Shown here: piece after piece, positions 5,033 through 8,995 of the stretch | Layout: each line of letters starts with the position of its first letter | Numbering within the stretch: the stretch's first letter is position 1 | NCBI GenBank assembly: GCA_030429345.1 | Contig: JAUIFJ010000062.1 | Coordinates: 1 to 8,995, forward strand | Reading direction: 5' to 3' | Length of the DNA: 8,995 bases | DNA from: a bacterium | Lineage (GTDB): Bacteria; CAIWAD01 | Program-made: the position numbers and the translations under genes | The notes under the pieces: generated by a model | The model's input: only the letters and a program-made list of their open reading frames with translations | What the model was told of the DNA's origin: nothing | Databases searched by the model: none

Positions 5033-6205
5033 ATGAGCCAGACAGTGAGATTCCGATTCACGCAGAAGCGATTGGCCGAGTTATCGACTGAAAAGCCACG
5101 TGCCTGGGTCTATGATGACCAGGTTCAGGCGTTGGCCTGCATGGTCACCCAATCGGGTTCCAAGTCCTTCTATGTGTCGAAGCTGCATGCGGGTCGAAAG
5201 CACCAGGTTCGAATTGGTGCTGTGGCAGAGGTTCCGATTCCGAAGGCGCGACAGCTGGCCCTGTCGATCCTGAAGGACCTGCTGGACGGAAAGGACCCAC
5301 GGGGCGCACGGGGGACGAGGCAGCAGCGACTGGAGCTTCGGCAGGTCTTTGAACAGTACTGTGAGTTCGTGGCTGCTCATCGGAGGCCGAGCACCCTTGT
5401 TTCCTATCAATGGATGTGGGAGAAGCATGTCAGGCAGTGGGCGGGAGCACGCCCCTTGTCATCCATTCGCCGGCGTGATGTTGGGAACCTTCATGTCCGA
5501 CTAGGTAAGGAGCATGGTCACTACCTGGCAAACCGGGTTCTTGGTCTGCTGCGCGCCGCGATCAACAAGGCGATCAGGGAGAATGAGTTGGATATGCCGA
5601 ACCCTGCGGCCGGCATTTACATGTTCAAGGAGCGATCGCGGACCCGCCGGCTGAAACCGGATGAGCTTCCCCAGTTCTTCCAGGCTGTGCTGGCTGAGCC
5701 CAGTGACGGGATCCGGGACTATGTCCTGCTATCCCTCTACACAGGGGCACGAAAGGCCAATGTGCTGGCCATGCGGTGGGATCAGCTGGACATGCAGGCC
5801 GGCGTCTGGACAATCCCACACGGGGAGGCCAAGTCGGGGGTGGAGCTGCAGGTGGTGCTGCCGCAAGCTGCGCAGGAGATCCTGCACCAGCGGCACGCGA
5901 GTCAATCAGGCCCCTGGGTCTTCCCAGGTAAGGCACCTTCCGGCCATTTGGAGCAGCCAGAGAGCGGCTGGCGCAGGATCCTCAAGCGCGCTGGGCTTGA
6001 AAATCTGCGGATCCATGACCTGCGCCGCAGCCTGGCTAGCTACCAGCTGGACACAGGCGCACCGCTGGAGGTGATCCAGAAAACCCTTGGACACGGGAAC
6101 CGGGCGGCTACAGAGGTCTATGCCCGGATGGCCCTGGATCCCGTGCGGCAGAGTCTTGAGAAGGCGGTGCAGGCGATCCAGCAGCATGCGGCCGTGAAGG
6201 AGTGA
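5033..6205 (+). CDS. int: Tyrosine-type site-specific integrase, P4-like
   Basis: 390 residues from ATG 5033; GGGGG at 5026-5030 is the only ribosome-site-like run, and an in-frame stop at 4997 excludes longer forms. Residues ~1-95 resemble the arm-DNA-binding domain of P4-type integrases (YDDQVQALACMVTQSGSKSF, then the ending 'ARQLALSILKDLLDGKDP'). Residues ~105-195 are the SAM-like core-binding domain. Residues ~205-385 are the catalytic domain with the full set of active residues: Arg240 (YTGARKANVL), Lys267 (GEAKSG), His328 and Arg331 (IHDLRRS), His354 (LGHGN) and nucleophile Tyr363 (EVYARM). The length is usual for the family. It would catalyse integration and excision between a tRNA-gene attB and the attachment region immediately upstream. 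It is transcribed rightward, away from attP, and converges with the leftward cargo genes. Confidence 0.95.
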   Translation: MSQTVRFRFTQKRLAELSTEKPRAWVYDDQVQALACMVTQSGSKSFYVSKLHAGRKHQVRIGAVAEVPIPKARQLALSILKDLLDGKDPRGARGTRQQRLELRQVFEQYCEFVAAHRRPSTLVSYQWMWEKHVRQWAGARPLSSIRRRDVGNLHVRLGKEHGHYLANRVLGLLRAAINKAIRENELDMPNPAAGIYMFKERSRTRRLKPDELPQFFQAVLAEPSDGIRDYVLLSLYTGARKANVLAMRWDQLDMQAGVWTIPHGEAKSGVELQVVLPQAAQEILHQRHASQSGPWVFPGKAPSGHLEQPESGWRRILKRAGLENLRIHDLRRSLASYQLDTGAPLEVIQKTLGHGNRAATEVYARMALDPVRQSLEKAVQAIQQHAAVKE

Positions 6206-6215
6206 TAGCATGCAA

Positions 6216-6241
6216 AAGAACTCACTTGCGCTTCAGTTCTT
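6216..6241 (-). terminator. Hairpin between convergent int and DUF2513-like gene, probable terminator
   Basis: AAGAACT (6216-6222) and AGTTCTT (6235-6241) form a 7-bp stem with a 12-base loop. Read leftward, the stem ends in AGTTCTTTTG, giving a short T-run, so it suits the leftward genes best. It could also stop int transcripts. A second weaker hairpin, AGCACG (6253-6258) with CGTGCT (6268-6273), lies between it and the 6285 stop. Confidence 0.45.
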
Positions 6242-6284
6242 CGACAGTTTGTAGCACGGCTTGGGATCGTGCTCCAGCCGAACT

Positions 6285-6626
6285 CTACAGATTAAGCAAA
6301 TGCTTCTTTGCCATTTCAACCATCAGCGGAATGGCTAAACCTCCGCCAACCTTGCCGGCCATGGTTTTTATCTTATTGTTAAATCCTTCTGAGTTCAACG
6401 CATTCAGAAGCAGATGCCCCTCTTCGTAGAGAGGGCACTTATCATTGATACTAACTACATAGCTGCCGTCTTCAAGTGGAATCGCTTGGCCACGAAGAGC
6501 TTTGGATTCAACCAGCATTTGTTTGTGATACATGATTTCAGCAGGAGTCCAGGAAGTGAGATCCTGCTCTTTGTCTTCCTCATATCCCTTCAGGATCGCA
6601 AGTAGAAGCTCCGGGTAGCGTTTCAT
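6285..6626 (-). CDS. DUF2513-like small protein
   Basis: 113 residues read leftward. The chosen start is the ATG at 6626 (MKRYPELLLAILKGYEED) because AGAGGA lies about 6 bases upstream; the frame is open 11 codons further (to 6659), but without a ribosome site. The layout matches DUF2513 proteins as I know them: an N-terminal MKR..ELL..IL helix, a segment like 'EIMYHKQMLVESKAL', a short beta wing (GSYVVSINDKCPL), the 'EEGHLLLNAL' helix, and a C-terminal GG-containing helix (KVGGGLAIPLMVEMAKKHL). DUF2513 proteins look like winged-helix DNA-binding folds and occur often in phages and mobile elements. Their function is not established. It is the last gene of the leftward set, 71 bases after the zinc-ribbon gene. 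Confidence 0.7.
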   Translation of the reverse strand: MKRYPELLLAILKGYEEDKEQDLTSWTPAEIMYHKQMLVESKALRGQAIPLEDGSYVVSINDKCPLYEEGHLLLNALNSEGFNNKIKTMAGKVGGGLAIPLMVEMAKKHLLNL

Positions 6627-6662
6627 AATTGTTCCTCTAATCAGATAGACGGATGCCAAGTT

Positions 6663-6681
6663 GGGGTCTGATTCAGGCCCC
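6663..6681 (-). other. Strong hairpin between two leftward genes
   Basis: GGGGTCTG (6663-6670) pairs with CAGGCCCC (6674-6681), one G-T wobble, loop ATT. It lies 17 bases past the stop of the zinc-ribbon gene (leftward) and ~40 bases before the DUF2513-like start. There is no T-tract, so it may be a partial terminator, a processing site or an RNA-stability element. Confidence 0.4.
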
Positions 6682-6697
6682 GCTGTTCAAATCGTTT

Positions 6698-7213
6698 CTA
6701 CTTGTACTCTTCGACCACGACAAGCCAGTCACCATTTGCAGCCGTTGCGTTCAGATAGTAGTTCCCGCGCTTTCCATGGATCGTTGTTTCCCCTTCACCA
6801 GCTCCATCTTGCATGAACTCGGGAAATCCACCGGTCTCCATGATGTCAGTTCCGTCGGGCACGAGGTAGACGCCGAGCATTGACATCGACCCGCCGGTCA
6901 GGCTGTATCTCATCCTGGTCTTGGCCCCTGTAAGTTGAAACGTTGGACCCTTTTTACTCCCGCTGCCAGATAGCCTACTGACTTCAATCCAAGACTTCTG
7001 AACCTGCTTTGTCTCTTTGGATACGGCGGTTGTAGCCGTATTCGTTTCAGGCTGATTGATGAGCCCAATGATGAATAGGAAGACAAAGAATCCTCCTACC
7101 CCCAACAGCACTTTCTTCATCAACCCGGTCTTCAGCTTCGTTCCACAATGCGGGCACTTTGCAGCTTTCGTACTTACTTCCTTCCCGCATTCCTTACAGG
7201 TTGTCATGGACAT
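6698..7213 (-). CDS. Zinc-ribbon protein with one membrane helix and extracytoplasmic beta-rich domain
   Basis: 171 residues read leftward from ATG 7213, chosen because AGGAGAG lies 8 bases upstream; ATG 7207 is too far from it, and a longer frame to 7288 has no better site. Residues 6-23 form a zinc ribbon (CKECGKEVSTKAAKCPHCG; Cys6, Cys9, Cys20, Cys23). Residues ~33-52 (KKVLLGVGGFFVFLFIIGLI) are a membrane helix. A linker rich in T, K and Q follows. The C-terminal ~100 residues look beta-rich (FQLTGAKTRMRYSLTGGSMS, GVYLVPDG, GNYYLNATAANGDWLVVVEE) and probably lie outside the cytoplasm. The plan, cytoplasmic ribbon, membrane helix and outer sensor or ligand domain, is widespread among uncharacterised bacterial proteins. 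It is divergent from the small membrane protein at 7301. No function can be assigned from sequence alone. Confidence 0.75.
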   Translation of the reverse strand: MSMTTCKECGKEVSTKAAKCPHCGTKLKTGLMKKVLLGVGGFFVFLFIIGLINQPETNTATTAVSKETKQVQKSWIEVSRLSGSGSKKGPTFQLTGAKTRMRYSLTGGSMSMLGVYLVPDGTDIMETGGFPEFMQDGAGEGETTIHGKRGNYYLNATAANGDWLVVVEEYK

Positions 7214-7300
7214 GATGATTTCTCTCCTGTACGATTGATTTTTCAGTTCGCGCGATGAAGATTGTGTGTGATACAGAGGCAATTGCAATGGAGGCCATTC

Positions 7301-7543
7301 ATGCAGGACTTCGAACGTGGCGAGAAAGGTCTGCTGTTCTTGACCCTGTCGTATATCATGTACGGTGCCAATTGGCTTCCTGATGGAATCTGGCGCATCA
7401 TGCTGTTCATCCTGCTAGGTGTCTTCGGCGTGGGCAATCTGGTGCTCTCCTACCGCGAATGGTCTGCTGATCGTTTTGCCAAGCAGTCTGGTACAAGCGA
7501 GGAAGAATCTGCTGGCGATGCTACTGAATCAACCAGTAGCTGA
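7301..7543 (+). CDS. Small two-helix membrane protein, hypothetical
   Basis: 80 residues from ATG 7301, chosen because GGAGG at 7290-7294 has a 6-base spacing; an upstream ATG in the same frame at 7262 has no such site. Two hydrophobic segments are seen, about residues 10-27 (LLFLTLSYIMYGANWLP) and 29-50 (IWRIMLFILLGVFGVGNLVL), followed by a charged, Ser/Glu-rich C-terminal tail (SGTSEEESAGDATESTSS). It is the only rightward gene within the accessory block and starts 87 bases from the divergent zinc-ribbon gene. I do not recognise the family. Size and topology would suit a membrane-acting accessory or exclusion protein, but that is a guess. Confidence 0.6.
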   Translation: MQDFERGEKGLLFLTLSYIMYGANWLPDGIWRIMLFILLGVFGVGNLVLSYREWSADRFAKQSGTSEEESAGDATESTSS

Positions 7544-7568
7544 ATCATCCGATTCCCAGTGCGGAATA

Positions 7569-7587
7569 GACCAAAATGTGGTTGGTC
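7569..7587. terminator. Weak hairpin between convergent genes
   Basis: GACCAA (7569-7574) and TTGGTC (7582-7587) form a 6-bp stem with a 7-base loop in the 83-base gap between the rightward gene ending at 7543 and the leftward gene ending at 7627. No T-tract is seen on either side, so a terminator role is only positional. Confidence 0.25.
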
Positions 7588-7626
7588 CAAATCATAACCC
7601 AACTCCTACGATTATTTGCCATCACA

Positions 7627-8649
7627 CTATGGCCTTGCTAATTCTCCAAGTACAATCAGAAAAGTCATGCCAATCAAGAGGAAGAGCAGAACGGATATCA
7701 CCTTCTTAACCTTTGGCGGCACTGCTTCTATTCCGCAATGCGGACAATACTTCAACCCAGCATTGTGTATACGATTGCACTCTCTGCAAGTGATTTCAAG
7801 TCTGCGTTTCTTTTTGGTTCTGGCCATCCCTGTTCGTGGGGTGAGTGTTTTAGTCGAGATCATTGGCGCGGCATTATCCTTTGCAAGACTTTGACCGATG
7901 AATTCTGCTATCGCCTGATTCATGTCAGCAAAATCAATCGAAACCGCTTCTCCGCCTTGATCGATTGCATAGACTATTTCTGCTTCATAGAAGCAGTAAC
8001 ACCAGCCATGCCGACCTGAAGGAGACTTACAATCGCAATCAGGCGGAGGAACTTTGGGTCTAGCGATCTCATCGGCAAGTGTGACATTCATTTCATCGAG
8101 ATGTCTACATTCTTTACATGCTCGGGGACTTTTAACATCGATTTTGATGTCTTGGCATCCAGCAGATAGATATTGCTGCAGTGTCTCGTATCTGTACCTT
8201 TTCAGGTATGGTAGAAAATCAGCACCAAAGTAATCAGCAAGGATGGACGCCTTATAAAGTCTATCAATTCGGGCAGATTGGGACTGCAAACTAGTGAGCT
8301 GTTCTTCAATAATTGATAACAGTACTTCGGAATCATGTGGCTCACGACATTTTAAGTCTGATAAATCTTGAAACTTGTGGTCATACTCTGTGCGCGAAGA
8401 TTGTATTTGTACCAACCACCGCTCAATTTTACGGCTTCTATGATACTCACTCCACTGCCGCTCTACCGCTTCAGCCTGTTCGGTCGTTAGCATTTGTTTG
8501 TCGGGCTCTCCCGGTGCAGTTTTCAAATGGATCGTGTTTTTGCAGGATGGGCACTTTCTTTTTTTACGAGGGTGCGGCCGTATCTCGAATCTGCAATAAG
8601 GGCAGTTTCCGCTCTCAGGAAAGGATTGCTTTTGCTGCGTTGGATCCAC
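7627..8649 (-). CDS. Large multi-zinc-ribbon, tail-anchored membrane protein of unknown function
   Basis: 340 residues read leftward from GTG 8649, chosen because GGGGGA lies 4 bases upstream and the sequence turns protein-like there. The frame is open to 8919, but the extra 90 residues look random. Residues 16-36 are a ribbon (CPYCRFEIRPHPRKKRKCPS plus Cys36), followed at about 49-60 by a 'MLTTEQAEAVERQW' helix. A helical middle follows. Residues ~165-221 hold a second cysteine group: Cys178/Cys181 (ACKECRHL), a PPPDCDC segment with Cys205/Cys207, and GWCYCFY with Cys217/Cys219. The latter spacing recalls the C-x-x-C...PP...C...CxC pattern of SPP1 gp7-type minor-head domains. Residues 288-305 are a third ribbon (CRECNRIHNAGLKYCPHC). 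Residues ~316-335 are a membrane helix at the very C-terminus. The combination suggests a cytoplasmic metal-binding protein anchored in the inner membrane. Function unknown. Confidence 0.7.
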   Translation of the reverse strand: MDPTQQKQSFPESGNCPYCRFEIRPHPRKKRKCPSCKNTIHLKTAPGEPDKQMLTTEQAEAVERQWSEYHRSRKIERWLVQIQSSRTEYDHKFQDLSDLKCREPHDSEVLLSIIEEQLTSLQSQSARIDRLYKASILADYFGADFLPYLKRYRYETLQQYLSAGCQDIKIDVKSPRACKECRHLDEMNVTLADEIARPKVPPPDCDCKSPSGRHGWCYCFYEAEIVYAIDQGGEAVSIDFADMNQAIAEFIGQSLAKDNAAPMISTKTLTPRTGMARTKKKRRLEITCRECNRIHNAGLKYCPHCGIEAVPPKVKKVISVLLFLLIGMTFLIVLGELARP

Positions 8650-8995
8650 TGTTTCCCCCAAGCCAGTTCTGACACACTCGCCGCCATAACATCTCGGCAG
8701 ATCGGCCCCGTCCCGCATTCGGAATAATCTAACGCAGGGCAGACTAAAAACAAGACCCATTCTTCTTGGTAGTATTTTCTTCACCGCCATCACGTTTACA
8801 GGATGCATTTCACCCCATTCTCCCCTACATTCAGCGCCCCAAACCCTAGTCGGGGCCCCGCAGCCCTGGCCACAGCGGTCGGCTTTGCTCCCGGTTCCCC
8901 GCCCTGCCAAAGCTGACAATCAAAGCCAATGAAGTTTGTTCTTGCGTATGCGGGAACATATTTACACACTGAGCGTGTGTCCTAGCGAACATCCG
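8650..8995. other. No confident gene; upstream region with short palindromes
   Basis: No frame here shows convincing protein character. CGGGGCCCCG (8851-8860) is a perfect 10-bp palindrome in a G+C-rich patch. Further right the composition turns A+T-rich, with TGTTC (8937-8941) facing GAACA (8954-8958), and ACACAC (8964-8969) facing GTGTGT (8975-8980). These could be operators for a regulator beyond the window, but none matches a box I can name. A leftward reading from ATG 8803 (MHPVNVMAVKKILPRRMG) would extend the 7627-8649 gene and cannot be fully excluded. Confidence 0.3.
8726..8753 (-). promoter_or_regulatory. Possible promoter for the leftward multi-ribbon gene
   Basis: Read leftward, TTGTTT (8753-8748) and TAGATT (8731-8726) are separated by 16 bases and would give a leader of about 70 bases before GTG 8649. 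Match to consensus is only partial (3 of 6 and 4 of 6). Confidence 0.2.

Noticed and set aside
8313-8727. Rightward frames at 8313-8672 and 8494-8727
   Set aside because: They lie opposite the cysteine-motif gene, lack ribosome sites and have no recognisable features.
8725-8735. Integron attC-like GTTAGAT on the minus strand
   Set aside because: Only a single 7-base match is present; there is no paired RYYYAAC box at suitable distance and no imperfect palindrome between.
8650-8919. 90-residue N-terminal extension of the multi-ribbon gene
   Set aside because: Residues do not look protein-like, and a well-placed GGGGGA precedes GTG 8649. The start at ATG 8803 remains a minor alternative.

Overview
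The window reads as part of a temperate tailed-phage genome (or prophage), with the late tail and lysis genes on the left, a tRNA-derived attachment region in the middle, and an integrase plus an accessory gene set on the right. The late genes are G+C-rich with frequent GTG starts. The endolysin is a single-domain amidase without a visible wall-binding module, which fits a Gram-negative-type host. The host taxon cannot be named from this sequence.

Positions 1-4482 hold a tightly packed rightward operon. It runs: the end of a fibronectin-like tail protein, an 839-residue SGNH-hydrolase/beta-helix protein with an N-terminal signal peptide, a coiled-coil protein with a C-terminal membrane helix, a holin-like protein, a small CPxCG protein, and a T7-lysozyme-type amidase. 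Gaps between these genes are 1 to 32 bases, and most have clear ribosome binding sites. Hairpins follow the amidase, and a good intrinsic terminator lies at 4690-4722.

Positions 4723-5032 are A+T-richer and non-coding. They contain the 3' part of a tRNA gene on the minus strand (anticodon loop to discriminator, anticodon TTG, probably tRNA-Gln) with no 5' half. Around it lie an inverted repeat (TTATCAG/CTGATAA) and two clusters of repeats spaced exactly 10 bp apart. A P4-type tyrosine integrase starts at 5033. Phage lysis genes on one side, a tRNA 3' fragment in the middle and int on the other is the expected layout of an attP in a circular, excised or tandem phage genome.

Positions 6206-8995 are visibly more A+T-rich and mostly leftward. 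They encode a DUF2513-like protein, a zinc-ribbon protein with one membrane helix, a small two-helix membrane protein (rightward), and a 340-residue protein with three cysteine clusters and a C-terminal membrane anchor. None is a recognisable replication, repressor or structural gene. As an int-proximal cassette of a different composition, they look like cargo (moron) genes; a role in host interaction, phage exclusion or defence is possible but is inference. The last ~350 bases hold no confident gene.
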